A stretch of 64,000 nucleotides of DNA, taken from the NCBI GenBank assembly GCA_019637795.1, contig JAHBUY010000001.1, positions 455,001 through 519,000 on the forward strand, given 5' to 3'. The notes under the pieces are model-generated. The model was not told the origin of the DNA. It worked only from the letters and a program-made list of their open reading frames with translations, and searched no databases. This stretch comes from a bacterium. GTDB lineage: Bacteria > Desulfobacterota > Binatia > HRBIN30 > CADEER01. Positions 40,193 to 49,064 of the stretch are shown here, one piece after another; the stretch's first letter is position 1, and each line of letters opens with the position of its first letter. A program made the translations under genes and the position numbers.

Positions 40193-40477
40193 TCAGGTCT
40201 TCTTCTTCGCTCGCGCCGCCGTCGGCCGGCGCGCCGGCTTCTCGGCCGCCGGCTTGGCGGCCTTCGGCGCGGCCGCCGCCTTTGCCGTCGCGGCGCGCCG
40301 CGGCCTGGCGGCCTTCGCTCTGGCCGGCGCGCCGTTGCCCTTCGCCTGCTCGGCCTCGAGCTCCACCTGCGCCTGCACCCAGTGCTCGAAGTCGCGCCCG
40401 TGCGGACGCCCTTCGCGCACCCAGATGTGGTACGCGCGTTCCTTGATCGCCTCGTCGGAGATGCCACCCATCGCCAT
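40193..40477 (-). CDS. DUF2934 protein with basic Ala/Lys-rich tail
   Basis: A 94-residue protein. The first 50 residues (SDEAIKERAYHIWVREGRPH, then GRDFEHWVQAQVELEAEQA) are a DUF2934 domain, a short helical module of unknown function. The rest is a histone H1-like tail of repeated AAKA/PKAAKPA units ending ARAKKKT, suggesting nucleic-acid binding. The gene is convergent with the CoA transferase, 25 bases away. Function is unknown. Confidence 0.83.
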   Translation of the reverse strand: MAMGGISDEAIKERAYHIWVREGRPHGRDFEHWVQAQVELEAEQAKGNGAPARAKAARPRRAATAKAAAAPKAAKPAAEKPARRPTAARAKKKT

Positions 40478-40711
40478 GTCCTGTTGCCCTCCCGGCTCGT
40501 GGTCCGCGTCCCCCCCAACGACTGCGCCTTCGTCCTTAGCGAGAAATCGCCGCCGCGGCTACGGGGTTTTCGCCGATTCTCCGATGCGCGAGCGCCGCCG
40601 TGGTTGCAGCGCGCCCGCGACGGCGGCGGGCGATCACGCGACCTGGGCGCCGCCATCGCCGCCGCTGATGGCGCGCGGCGAGCGCCGGTGGTCCGAGGCG
40701 GCGCGCCCCCG

Positions 40712-41470
40712 ATGACCGTCCCGACGCTGCACCAGTTCCGCTTCTCGCACTACAACGAGAAGGTGCGCTGGGCGCTCGACCACAAGCGCGTCGCGCACCG
40801 CCGCCGCTCGTATCTGCCGGGCATGCACATCCTGCCGGTGCTGCGCCGCTCCGGGCAGAAGCAGGTGCCGGTGTGGTGCGACGGGGACACGACCATCGCC
40901 GGATCGGCGGCGATCATCGCCCATCTCGAGCAGCGCCATCCGGAGCCGCCGCTGCTGCCCGCCGATCCCGCCGAGCGGGCGCAGGCGCTGGCGGTGCAGC
41001 GCTGGTTCGACGAGGAGGTCGGCGGCCCGCTGCGCGCCGCCGGGTTCGGCGTCTGGCTGGACGATGGCCGCTACATGGCGGCGCTCTTCGCCGGCCACGC
41101 CGGGCCGCTGACGCGCGCCGCCTACCGGGCGGCCTTTCCGCTGATCCGGGTCGCCATGCGCGCCGACATGGGCCTCACCGCCGAGCGCGCGGCCGCGGGC
41201 CTGGCGCGCGCCGCCGAGGCGTTCGCCTTCGTCGCCGAGCGCCCGGGACCGAACGGCTACCTGGTCGGCGACCGCTTCACCATCGCCGACCTCGCGGCCG
41301 CCGCGATCCTCAGCCCGGCGGTGCTGCCGCCGGAGTTCCCGTACGCCGCGCCGCAGCCGTATTCGCCCACCTTCCGCCGCTTCCTCGATCGCTGGGCCGA
41401 CCACCCCGGCGCCGACTGGGTGCGCGAGATGTATCGCCGCCACCGCGACCCGAGCGCCGAGATACGCTGA
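40712..41470 (+). CDS. glutathione S-transferase-like protein
   Basis: A 252-residue protein. The N-terminal thioredoxin-like domain reads LHQFRFSHYNEKVRWALDHK with 'GQKQVPVWCDGDTTIAGSAAIIAHLEQRHPEPPLLP' (cis-Pro and the SxAI glutathione-binding motif). The C-terminal helical domain contains 'LVGDRFTIADLAAAAILSP', the N-capping box of GSTs. The catalytic position in the first helix is Ser or Tyr (FSHYNEK). The ATG at 40712 is chosen for the N-terminal strand. Substrate is unknown, and regulation is not apparent. Confidence 0.87.
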   Translation: MTVPTLHQFRFSHYNEKVRWALDHKRVAHRRRSYLPGMHILPVLRRSGQKQVPVWCDGDTTIAGSAAIIAHLEQRHPEPPLLPADPAERAQALAVQRWFDEEVGGPLRAAGFGVWLDDGRYMAALFAGHAGPLTRAAYRAAFPLIRVAMRADMGLTAERAAAGLARAAEAFAFVAERPGPNGYLVGDRFTIADLAAAAILSPAVLPPEFPYAAPQPYSPTFRRFLDRWADHPGADWVREMYRRHRDPSAEIR

Positions 41471-41486
41471 GGCGCCGAGGGGCGGC

Positions 41487-42023
41487 TCAGCGGGCGAGCC
41501 ACCAGATGAGCAGCAGCAGCGGTCCGAAGGTCCAGACCAGGGCGGCGGCGCTCCAGGCGAGGAACGCGACCCGGTCGCCGGCAGTGGCGGGCGGCGCGGC
41601 GCGGTCCAGCCCGAGTTGGCGGCGGACGTCGCCCACGGAACGGCTGAGCATCGCCTCCTCGAGCTCGCCCTGGTGATAGAGCGTGCCGGCGTGGCGGCCG
41701 CGGACGAAGGCGCGGAACAGCGCCCGCGGCGCCAGCAGCAGACCCAGCGCCATCGCCTGCAGGTTGAGCACCCACGCCCAAACGAACCGCCCGCAGCCGC
41801 CGCCGATCTCGAAGCCGCCGATCTCCGCCTCCCCGGTCCAATCCGTCGCGTAACCGGCGGCGATGTGGTGCAGGTCGTGGAGCTTCACCGCCCGCCGCCG
41901 CCCTTCGGCGTTCGGGAAGTAGAGCGGAATCGGCCCGGCCTTCAGCTTCACCCAGCGCTCCGCATAGGCGCCGTCGAAGCCGTTGGCGTCGAGATAGCGC
42001 TGCCGGGCCGCGCCCATGGTCAT
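41487..42023 (-). CDS. COQ4-like membrane protein with HDxxH(x)11E motif
   Basis: A 178-residue protein containing HDLHH-(11 residues)-E, which fits exactly the HDxxH(x)11E zinc motif of COQ4-like ubiquinone-biosynthesis scaffold proteins. Two hydrophobic segments follow: FVWAWVLNLQAMALGLLLAP and 'VAFLAWSAAALVWTFGPLLLLIWWLA'. The ATG at 42023 overlaps the TetR stop by four bases (ATGA); an upstream in-frame ATG at 42047 is possible. Co-transcription with a TetR repressor suggests that its level is ligand-controlled. COQ4-like activity is inferred from the motif, and the fold could serve another quinone or lipid. Confidence 0.72.
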   Translation of the reverse strand: MTMGAARQRYLDANGFDGAYAERWVKLKAGPIPLYFPNAEGRRRAVKLHDLHHIAAGYATDWTGEAEIGGFEIGGGCGRFVWAWVLNLQAMALGLLLAPRALFRAFVRGRHAGTLYHQGELEEAMLSRSVGDVRRQLGLDRAAPPATAGDRVAFLAWSAAALVWTFGPLLLLIWWLAR

Positions 42024-42679
42024 GCCGTCGTCGTAGGTGGTGTGCATCGCGTCGTCTCCCCGGTGGCGAGGCCGGCGAACAGCAGGTCGAGGCTGGCGCG
42101 CAGTTGCGCGCGCGCCACCTCGGGATCGTCGAGGCTGCCGCCGAGCCAGTTGATGAGGGTGAAGCAGTAGAGGCCGAACGCCGCGTAGGCGAGCTGCCGC
42201 GGCTCGAGCGCGGCGGCGATCTCGCCCCGCGCCTGCGCGGCGGTGATCAGGGCGGCGATGCGCTCGAGGAAATCGAGCGTGAACGCCGTCACCCGCTCGC
42301 GGCGCGGCGCGTCGAGGAACAGCAGCTCCTTGATGAAGACGCGCGACAGCGCCGGGTCGCGGGCGTAGTAGGCGTAGAGCGCGTCGAACATGTGCAGGAG
42401 CTGCGCCCGCAGCGGCCGCGCCGGCAGGCCGGCGAACATCGCCTCCACCACCGCGCCGATGTCGCGATGGAAGAGATGCACCAGCAGATCCTCCTTCTTG
42501 GCGAAGTAGAGGAACAGCGTGCCGATGCCGATGTCGGCCCGGGCGGCGATCGCCCGCGTCGTCGTCGCGTCGAAACCGCGGCGGGCGAACAACGCCCGCC
42601 CCGCCTTCTCGATGCGCGCCAGCTTGTCGAGCTTGCCCCGCCCCCGCCGCGTGTCGTGAGCAGGCTCATTCCTGAGCAT
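42020..42679 (-). CDS. TetR-family transcriptional regulator
   Basis: A 219-residue repressor. The N-terminal helix-turn-helix is ARIEKAGRALFARRGFDATT, then TRAIAARADIGIGTLFLYFAKKE, a textbook TetR DNA-binding domain. The C-terminal helical ligand domain extends to residue 205. The start codon lies inside a perfect palindrome (42672-42685), so autorepression is probable. It overlaps the COQ4-like gene downstream, and a permease gene transcribed in the same direction lies 62 bases upstream of it, so it may control either. The inducer is unknown. Confidence 0.9.
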   Translation of the reverse strand: MLRNEPAHDTRRGRGKLDKLARIEKAGRALFARRGFDATTTRAIAARADIGIGTLFLYFAKKEDLLVHLFHRDIGAVVEAMFAGLPARPLRAQLLHMFDALYAYYARDPALSRVFIKELLFLDAPRRERVTAFTLDFLERIAALITAAQARGEIAAALEPRQLAYAAFGLYCFTLINWLGGSLDDPEVARAQLRASLDLLFAGLATGETTRCTPPTTTA

Positions 42680-42685
42680 GCTCAG
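42672..42685. promoter_or_regulatory. palindromic operator candidate for TetR gene
   Basis: CTGAGCATGCTCAG is a perfect 14-bp palindrome spanning the start codon of the TetR gene (ATG at 42679 to 42677 on the reverse strand). TetR repressors normally bind such sites at their own promoters. Overlap with the start codon is compact and suggests a leaderless or very short leader transcript. Confidence 0.6.
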
Positions 42686-42741
42686 TTCTGGCACGGCGCG
42701 GGGGAGGAATGCAACCCACCCGCCCGCTGGCGGGACGGCGG

Positions 42742-44346
42742 CTACGATCGCAGGCGCTGCCAGCGTTCCATGGTGAGGAAGAACGCCGCGCAGAGCAGGT
42801 AGCCGATCGCCCAGCGCCAGCCGGTGGCGAGGCCGATGTCGTAGAGGCCGCCGGCGGGGGTGACGGTGCCGGCGTGCACGAAGCCGAAGAAGGCGGCGAC
42901 GGCGCCAATGCCGGCCCAGGCGGCGGCGCGGCGGAACTGGCGGTCGATGAGGTGGGCGCTCATCGCCGACCACACCATCGACGTCACCATGAAGCCCTGC
43001 GCCAGCGCCACCAGGCCGTCGAGATGCAGGCCGCTCTGCGCGAAGGCGTCCGGGCTGGCGAGCACGCGCGCCGCCAGTCCGCGCTCGCCGCTCACGGCGG
43101 CGGCGGCGCCGACGCTCTGGGTGAGCACCAGCAGGCCCCAGCCGGCGATGGCGGGGAAGAGGCCGAACGCCACCGCCGGGGCGTGCGCCGGCGGCGTCGC
43201 CTGGAAGGCCTGCGCGGTGATGACGATGCCGATCCACAGCACGATCGCCATGCCGGCCTCCATCGGCACGGCGGCGTTGATCAGGTAGGTGAGGCCGCCG
43301 AGCGCGATGACGGCGAAGAAGAGGCCGTTCAGCACCGAGTAGCCGGAGCGCGCGCCGAGCTGCTTCCAGCCGGGATGACCGATGTAGATCGTGGTCGGGA
43401 AGCAGGAGCCGAACGCCGCCGCGACCACCGAGCCGGCGCCGTTCACCGCCAGCGACGGCATGGTCGCGTAGCGATCGCCGGCCGCCTCCGCCGACTCGAT
43501 GTTCTGCAGCGAGCCGAGGATGTTGAAGAGGCCCATCGGCAGCACCACCGGCACCAGGTACTGGCGCAGCAGCGGATGGGCGAGGCCGGCCATCAGGTCG
43601 CCGAGCACCGGCACCGGCCAGTAGAAGCCGACCGTCGATGCCGCCGACACGAGCCGCGCGCCGCTCACCGGCGACGGCGCCCCGAGCCCGGCGAGCAGCC
43701 AGGCGGCGAGGCTGCCGAGGCCCACCGCCCAGGCGCCGCCCGGGATGCGCCACGGCATCGGCAGGTGCGAGAAATACGTCGTCAGGATCACGCCGAGGGG
43801 CAGCATCGCCACCAGCGGCGCGGCGAAGGTCTTGATGGCGAAGTCGATGGCGATGAAGCTGACGGCGATGCCGGCCAGCGTCGACAACAGCGCGGCGCGC
43901 GGCGTCACCCGGCGCACCGCGTCCGCCACCAGCGCGCCGACCAGCTCGAGGACGCCGCACAGCAGGCAGGCGGCGAGCCCGAGCTGCCACGCCAGGCGAG
44001 CGGCGTCGGCCGCGCTCATCCCGTCGCCCTGCGCCGCCAGCTTCACCGGCAGCATGACCAGGAAGACGTAGGCGAACAGCGACACGGTATTGATGCCGTA
44101 CGGCAGGGCCGTCACGTCGCGCCGCCCGGTCTCGGCCGACAGCCGCTGCGCCTGCCAGGCGTAGAACAGGTTGCCGACGACGATCGACAGCGCCGCCCCC
44201 GGCAGCACGGTGCGCAGGACGAGGTCGAGGGGAAAGCCGAGCACGCCGGTGCACAGCCCGAGGATGAGGAGGAACTGGATCAGGTTGTCGACGGCGAGCC
44301 CGAAGAAGCCGTCGACGTCACCGGCGGTGAACAGCGGCTGCGGCAT
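42742..44346 (-). CDS. NCS2/AzgA-like nucleobase permease
   Basis: A 534-residue polytopic transporter starting MPQPLFTAGDVDGFFGLAVD with about 12-14 helices. NCS2-family features include 'ALPYGINTVSLFAYVFLVMLP' and 'TTIYIGHPGWKQLGARSGYSVLNGLFFAVIALGG', a half-helix region lining the substrate site. Members of the family carry xanthine, uracil or adenine with protons. Which substrate applies here is unclear because no purine genes are adjacent. The terminal helix ends YLLCAAFFLTMERWQRLRS. It lies upstream of and in line with the TetR gene. Confidence 0.82.
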   Translation of the reverse strand: MPQPLFTAGDVDGFFGLAVDNLIQFLLILGLCTGVLGFPLDLVLRTVLPGAALSIVVGNLFYAWQAQRLSAETGRRDVTALPYGINTVSLFAYVFLVMLPVKLAAQGDGMSAADAARLAWQLGLAACLLCGVLELVGALVADAVRRVTPRAALLSTLAGIAVSFIAIDFAIKTFAAPLVAMLPLGVILTTYFSHLPMPWRIPGGAWAVGLGSLAAWLLAGLGAPSPVSGARLVSAASTVGFYWPVPVLGDLMAGLAHPLLRQYLVPVVLPMGLFNILGSLQNIESAEAAGDRYATMPSLAVNGAGSVVAAAFGSCFPTTIYIGHPGWKQLGARSGYSVLNGLFFAVIALGGLTYLINAAVPMEAGMAIVLWIGIVITAQAFQATPPAHAPAVAFGLFPAIAGWGLLVLTQSVGAAAAVSGERGLAARVLASPDAFAQSGLHLDGLVALAQGFMVTSMVWSAMSAHLIDRQFRRAAAWAGIGAVAAFFGFVHAGTVTPAGGLYDIGLATGWRWAIGYLLCAAFFLTMERWQRLRS

Positions 44347-44468
44347 GGCGCGCAGCTAAACAGGCACGAGCGGAAAGATTCAACGCGGAGAACGCCGCGG
44401 GCGCAGCGGCGCCCCGGAGCGCGCGGCCGACATCCGCGGCGCCCGCGGCGTCGTCGGCGTTGCATCGC

Positions 44469-46835
44469 CTATCCGGATGCGCGCTGGGCGCCGGCGATCG
44501 CCAGCAGCTTGAACGCCGGCTGCGGCTGGTGGAAGCCCTTGAGCGTCAGCTCGCCCACCGGCTCGGCGAGGAAACCGCGCAGCTCGCCGTAGCTGCGGGC
44601 GGAGATGAGGATCTCGCCCGGGCCGGCGGCGTCGGAGAGGCGAGCGGCCAGGTTGGTGACGTTGCCGATCACCGCGTAGTCGCGCCGCCCCTCGTAGCCG
44701 ATGAAGCCGCAGGTCGCGTAGCCGCTGTGGATGCCCATGCCGACGTGGATGTTGTAGCCCTTGCGCTGCCATCCGGCGCGCAGGCGCTCGACGTCGTCGC
44801 GCATCGCCAGCGCCATGCGGGCGGCGCGCTCGACGTGGTCGGGCTGGTCGACCGGATCGTTGAAGAAGACCATGAAGCCGTCGCCGGCGAAGTGCTCGAG
44901 GGTGCCCTCGTGCTCGGCGATCCGCGCCCCCATCGCGGTGTGGTACTCGTCGAGCGTCGCGATCACCTCCTCCGGCTCGACGCTGTCGGAGAACGACGTG
45001 AAGCCGCGCAGGTCGGCGAAGACCACGGTCACCAGCTTGCGCTGGCTGCCGAGCTCGGCGGCGCCGCCGCGCGCCATCACCTGGTCGATGATCTGCGGCG
45101 GGAAGTAGCGCTTGAGGTCGGCGAACTCGCGCTCGCGCGCCCGCAGCCGCTCGGTGGCGACGACGCGCATCACCGCCTGCACGGTCTGCTGGCAGGCGGC
45201 GTCGAGGGCATGGATGTCCTCCGCTTCGTACGGATCGCCGCTGGCGCGCGGCCCGAGGGCCAGGCCGCCGAGGACGCGCGCATCCTGCACCAGCGGCAGC
45301 AGCAGCGTCGCGCCGAGGCGCTCGAAGCCGGCCTCGCACTCGTCGCGGATGTTGGCGTACTGCGGCTCGACCGCGATCTGGTCGCGATCGATCGCCCGCC
45401 GCGTCGCCCGCATCAGTTGCACGATCAGCTCCTCGCCCAGCGGCGTCGCCAGCCGCGGCCGGGCGCCGGCCCAGCGCAGGGTCTCCGCCGGCCCGACGGC
45501 GCCGGCGAGCAGAAAGGCGACGCCGCTGCGCGCATCGCACAACGTCGCCGGCGCCGCCGCCAGGACGTCGAGCACGGTCGCCGGGCTCGCCGCGGCGGCG
45601 AGCGCATCGCCCATCTCGTGCAGCAGCGCCGGAAAGCGCGCCCGCTCGGGATAGAGGCGGCGGTTCAGCCGCGCCTCGAAGCGCGGCCAGAAGTAGAGCA
45701 GCGGGAAGAGCAGCGCCGCGACGGCATACGGGCGTACCGTCGCCAGCAGCATCGCCGCGGCGGTGAGGATCGCCACCGCGGCGGTGTAGAGCACCGCCTT
45801 GCGCACGGCGATGCGCGCGTTCATCAGCGCCGGTCGCACCGTGACCCGCGCCAGCGCCAGGACGAAGATGCCGAGCGGCCAGAGGAGGAAGCGATTGTCG
45901 ATCTCCAGCGCCCCGAGCGCCTCGCGCAGGAACTGCACGACGGCCACCGGCACGCTGCCGAGCAGGCTGCCGGCGAGCAGGATGCGCGCCCGCTGCGCCA
46001 CCAGCGGATCGCGCGCCCGCAGCGCCAGGTGGAGGCAGCGGCCGACGATCAGCAGGATGCCGAGCAGCAGCACCGTCGAGCCGACGGTGCGCGCATAGGC
46101 GAACACCCCCTCGTACTGCCGGGACCAGGCGGCGAGATTGAACGCCGCCTGCGCCGCGCCGGCGCCATAGAGCAGCCAGAGGATGCGCGGCCGGCGCACC
46201 AGGATCGGATGCACGATCGGGAACGCCAGCCCGGTGTGCAGCGGCACGTAGGCGACGAAGCCGACCAGCGTCAGGAAGTAGCGCGCCGCCCACGGGTGCG
46301 CCGCGTCGACCGGAATCAGCGTCGTCAGCAGCGTGCCGCCGCAGAGGGCGCAGAGGCTGAGCAGGGCCCAGCTCGGCGGCTCGTACGGGCGCAGCGCGAA
46401 GGTGATGACGCCGACCGCCAGGAAGAGCAGCCCGATGATGTCGGACGCCCCCTGGGTGAAGACGAAGTCCTCCCAGCGCCACGGCTGCACGGTCAGGGTG
46501 ATCTCGCGCTCGCCGCCGCCGGGCGCGCGCAGGCGCAGGGTGTTGGTGGCGCCCGGCTCGGTGCGCAGGCCGGGACCGGTGGTGTGCCCGTGGACGGCGT
46601 CGGGCGGCAGCGCGATGCCGTTGATGCTCAGGGCGCGCCCGCCGCCGCGCAGACCCGCCTCCGACGCGTCCTGCCGCGTCGGCGACACGGAGATGCCGTC
46701 CATCAGCCAGCCGACGTTCGGCGTGCCGATGCGGGTCAGCTTGTCGCCGACCGCGAACGCCAGCCCGATCAACGCCACGGCGACCAGGGCCGCGAAGCGC
46801 AGTTGCTGTCCCAAGGTGCCGTCGCGCAGGGACAT
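44469..46835 (-). CDS. membrane adenylate cyclase with N-terminal PDZ-like and GAF-like regions
   Basis: A 788-residue protein. A PDZ-like extracytoplasmic region 'AGLRGGGRALSINGIALPPDA' near residue 60 follows one helix. Seven to eight helices run through about residue 390. A GAF-like region ends 'GPRASGDPYEAEDIHALDAACQQTVQ'. The class III cyclase domain begins VTVVFADLRGFTSFSDSVEP, with both metal Asp residues (FADLRGF; FAGDGFMVFF) and the transition-state N-x3-R (NVTNLAARL). The usual adenine-specifying Lys before GDG appears as His (TLEHFAGDG). The same design recurs at 50931-53294, so these are paralogs. Confidence 0.85.
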   Translation of the reverse strand: MSLRDGTLGQQLRFAALVAVALIGLAFAVGDKLTRIGTPNVGWLMDGISVSPTRQDASEAGLRGGGRALSINGIALPPDAVHGHTTGPGLRTEPGATNTLRLRAPGGGEREITLTVQPWRWEDFVFTQGASDIIGLLFLAVGVITFALRPYEPPSWALLSLCALCGGTLLTTLIPVDAAHPWAARYFLTLVGFVAYVPLHTGLAFPIVHPILVRRPRILWLLYGAGAAQAAFNLAAWSRQYEGVFAYARTVGSTVLLLGILLIVGRCLHLALRARDPLVAQRARILLAGSLLGSVPVAVVQFLREALGALEIDNRFLLWPLGIFVLALARVTVRPALMNARIAVRKAVLYTAAVAILTAAAMLLATVRPYAVAALLFPLLYFWPRFEARLNRRLYPERARFPALLHEMGDALAAAASPATVLDVLAAAPATLCDARSGVAFLLAGAVGPAETLRWAGARPRLATPLGEELIVQLMRATRRAIDRDQIAVEPQYANIRDECEAGFERLGATLLLPLVQDARVLGGLALGPRASGDPYEAEDIHALDAACQQTVQAVMRVVATERLRAREREFADLKRYFPPQIIDQVMARGGAAELGSQRKLVTVVFADLRGFTSFSDSVEPEEVIATLDEYHTAMGARIAEHEGTLEHFAGDGFMVFFNDPVDQPDHVERAARMALAMRDDVERLRAGWQRKGYNIHVGMGIHSGYATCGFIGYEGRRDYAVIGNVTNLAARLSDAAGPGEILISARSYGELRGFLAEPVGELTLKGFHQPQPAFKLLAIAGAQRASG

Positions 46836-46970
46836 GGCGGCGTCAGATGTAGCACGGGCGGCGCCGATTGCAGACCAGGGCCGCCGTCTCGCTCCGCGCC
46901 GCGCCGCGGCCGCGGCGCGTTCGGCCCGGACCGGCTGTTCGCCCGGCCGCCCGCGCGCTAGCCTGCGCCC

Positions 46971-47936
46971 ATGGCCCCTGTCTTCAGCGCTCGCGCCCCG
47001 TGGTTCGGCGGCGATCTGCAGACGATCCGCAACATGCTGCGGCCACCGCGGCCGCTGCCCGACGCCGGCGAGCGGCTGGAGCTGCCGCTGCGCGACGGGT
47101 CCGGAGACCGATTGGCGGCGCGCCTGCAGATGCCGCGCGATCGACGGCGGCCGTTGACGGTCCTCATCCATGGCCTCTCGGGCGGCGAGGACAGTCCCTA
47201 TCTGCTGGTCAGCGCCGCCGCCCTGCTGGCGCGCGGACATCCGGTGCTGCGCCTCAACCTGCGCGGCGCCGGCGCCTCGCGGCCGCTCTGCCGCTTCCAG
47301 TACCATGCCGGCCGCACCGCCGACCTCGCCGACGCGCTGGCCGGGCTCGATCCGTCGCTGACCGACGGCGGCGTGTTCGTCGTCGGCTACTCGCTCGGCG
47401 GCAACCTGCTGCTCAAGTTCCTCGGCGAGCGCGGCGCCGCGGCGCCGGTGCGCGCCGCCGCCGCGGTGTCGGCGCCGATCGATCTCGCCGCCGCCGCGCG
47501 CCGCATCCTGATGCCGCGCAACCGCGTGTACCACTGGAACCTGCTGCGGGCGATGAAGGCGGAGGCGCTGGCGCCCGCCGCCGCCCTGGCGCCGTCGGAG
47601 CGCCTCGCCATCGCCGCGGCGCGCCACATCGTCGAGTTCGACGATCGCTTCGTCGCGCCGCGCAACGGCTTCGCCGGCGCCGCCGATTACTACGCGCGGT
47701 GCTCGGCGGAGCCGTTCCTGCCGGCGATCCGCGTCCCGACGCTGGTGGTGCACGCGCTCGACGACCCGTGGATTCCGCCCGCCGCCTACCGCCGCGTCCG
47801 CTGGGCCGACACCCCCCACCTGTACCCCGCCCTCAGCCCGGGCGGCGGCCACGTCGGCTTCCACGCCCGCGGCAGCCGCCTGCCGTGGCACGATCAGGTG
47901 GTGACGGAGTTCTTCGCCGAACGCGCCGCGCCCTGA
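46971..47936 (+). CDS. alpha/beta hydrolase, YheT-like
   Basis: A 321-residue hydrolase. The lid-less YheT/ABHD1-3 pattern begins 'FGGDLQTIRNMLRPP' and 'VLIHGLSGGEDSPYLL'. The nucleophile elbow is GYSLGGNLLLKFLGE with Ser. The acid is Asp in VVHALDDPWIPP and the catalytic His sits in PGGGHVGFHARG. The family includes esterases of unclear substrate. It is divergent from the membrane cyclase and precedes the prenyl-synthase-like gene by about 65 bases. Confidence 0.88.
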   Translation: MAPVFSARAPWFGGDLQTIRNMLRPPRPLPDAGERLELPLRDGSGDRLAARLQMPRDRRRPLTVLIHGLSGGEDSPYLLVSAAALLARGHPVLRLNLRGAGASRPLCRFQYHAGRTADLADALAGLDPSLTDGGVFVVGYSLGGNLLLKFLGERGAAAPVRAAAAVSAPIDLAAAARRILMPRNRVYHWNLLRAMKAEALAPAAALAPSERLAIAAARHIVEFDDRFVAPRNGFAGAADYYARCSAEPFLPAIRVPTLVVHALDDPWIPPAAYRRVRWADTPHLYPALSPGGGHVGFHARGSRLPWHDQVVTEFFAERAAP

Positions 47937-48001
47937 TCCGCGCGTCCGACGGCGATTTCTCGCCGCGACCAGCGCCGACCATGCTATGAGCGCTGCCAGC
48001 G

Positions 48002-48868
48002 ATGGCAGTCGATCTCGCACTGGTGCGCGAAGCATTCGATCTGTCCGGCGAGAAGCACTTCGGTCTCGCGCGCCGCCTGTATCCGCTCGTCTTCGGCGGG
48101 CGCTGGACCGACGCGGTCCTCGCCTTCGCGTATCTCAAGTGCCTCGACGATCTCGTCGACGAGGACCCCGACGGCGAGCGGGCGCTGCGCACCCTGGCGC
48201 GCCAGCGCGTCGCCATCGCCGCGGCGTACGACGGCGACGGCGCGGAGAGCGCCGGCGCCCTGCCCGGGCGCTTCGGCCTGCCGGTCTTCATCCGCGATCG
48301 CGCCCGCGGAGCGCGCCTGCGCGGCGCGCTCGAGACCATCCTCGACAGCATGGAGCTCGACACCCGCCGCCGCGGCATCCAGTTGAGCGCCGCCGAGCTC
48401 GATGCCTACGTCGTCGAGCTCGGCGGCGCGGTGCTGGCGCTGTTCGCCGAGCTGGCCGCCCCGGGGGCGACCCTGCCGCCGGCGGCGGTGCGCGAGGGCA
48501 GCCGCGCCTATCTCTATGCCGACGCGCTCATCGACCTGTCGCACGATCTCGCGCTCGGCGTGGTCAACGTGCCGCGCGAGGACGGCGACTGGCGCACGTG
48601 GGCCGGCGCCGGCGCGGAGGGGGTGCGCCATGCCTGGATCGCGCGCCGGGTGCCGCAGGTGCTGGCCCACTTCACCCGCTCGCGCGCCGAGCTGCGCCGC
48701 ATCCGGCCGTGGACCCTGCGCGTCTTCCTCGGCCTCTACCTCGCCGCCAAGCGGCGCAAGCTGCTGCGCCACCTGGCGCGGCGCCGTCAGGCCGCGGGTA
48801 GTGCCGACACAGACCCATCACAGTCATCGACGGCAACTCGAACGGGGAGACCGGAATCGCCGAGCTGA
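48002..48868 (+). CDS. squalene/phytoene synthase-like protein with remodelled C-terminus
   Basis: A 288-residue all-alpha protein. The Asp-rich motif 'YLKCLDDLVDEDPDGE' (first DDxxD-like) is near residue 48. The second, 'YLYADALIDLSHDLALGVVNVPRE', is near residue 170 and resembles the DxxxD pattern of trans-isoprenyl head-to-head synthases (HpnC/HpnD, CrtB group). After RRRQAA the reading frame enters foreign sequence (GSADTDPSQSSTATRTGRPE), because a 2-kb islet has inserted. The original end, RRRQAAAAAAGSGR, can be reconstructed from the direct repeat at 50836-50941. The core is complete, so activity may be retained. Confidence 0.8.
   Translation: MAVDLALVREAFDLSGEKHFGLARRLYPLVFGGRWTDAVLAFAYLKCLDDLVDEDPDGERALRTLARQRVAIAAAYDGDGAESAGALPGRFGLPVFIRDRARGARLRGALETILDSMELDTRRRGIQLSAAELDAYVVELGGAVLALFAELAAPGATLPPAAVREGSRAYLYADALIDLSHDLALGVVNVPREDGDWRTWAGAGAEGVRHAWIARRVPQVLAHFTRSRAELRRIRPWTLRVFLGLYLAAKRRKLLRHLARRRQAAGSADTDPSQSSTATRTGRPESPS
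48692..48797 (+). repeat. 106-bp direct repeat, left copy
   Basis: Identical to 50836-50941 except for one base (G48780 versus A50924), at an offset of 2144. It is the last 35 codons of the squalene-synthase-like gene. Together with the right copy it brackets the TcmP/DUF5131 islet. Confidence 0.92.
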
Positions 48869-48939
48869 TCGCGGCCGTCGACACCGCGATCGGCGCTGTC
48901 GACATCTGTTTCGACGGGCGGTTGCGTCCGACGCAATGA
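48812..48939 (+). pseudogene. relic of a dockerin-like EF-hand protein
   Basis: The plus strand encodes ITVIDGNSNGETGIAELIAA, then VDTAIGAVDICFDGRLRPTQ and a stop at 48939. The motif is the same dockerin-like loop seen in the proteins at 12670 and 57908 (DTNGDGAVTINELIAAV). No start or upstream half is present. It lies inside the islet, just past the left repeat, and overlaps the altered end of the synthase gene in another frame. Confidence 0.65.
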
Positions 48940-49064
48940 GCGAACCGCGTCCAGCCAGAAGGAGCGACTACCCCCTAACCAGGAGACGCCAGCATGACAC
49001 CGAGCCGCGCCGGCGACCGGTCGTGCTGTCTGGAGATGATCGCAGCGGATTGAGAAGGCCGAGC

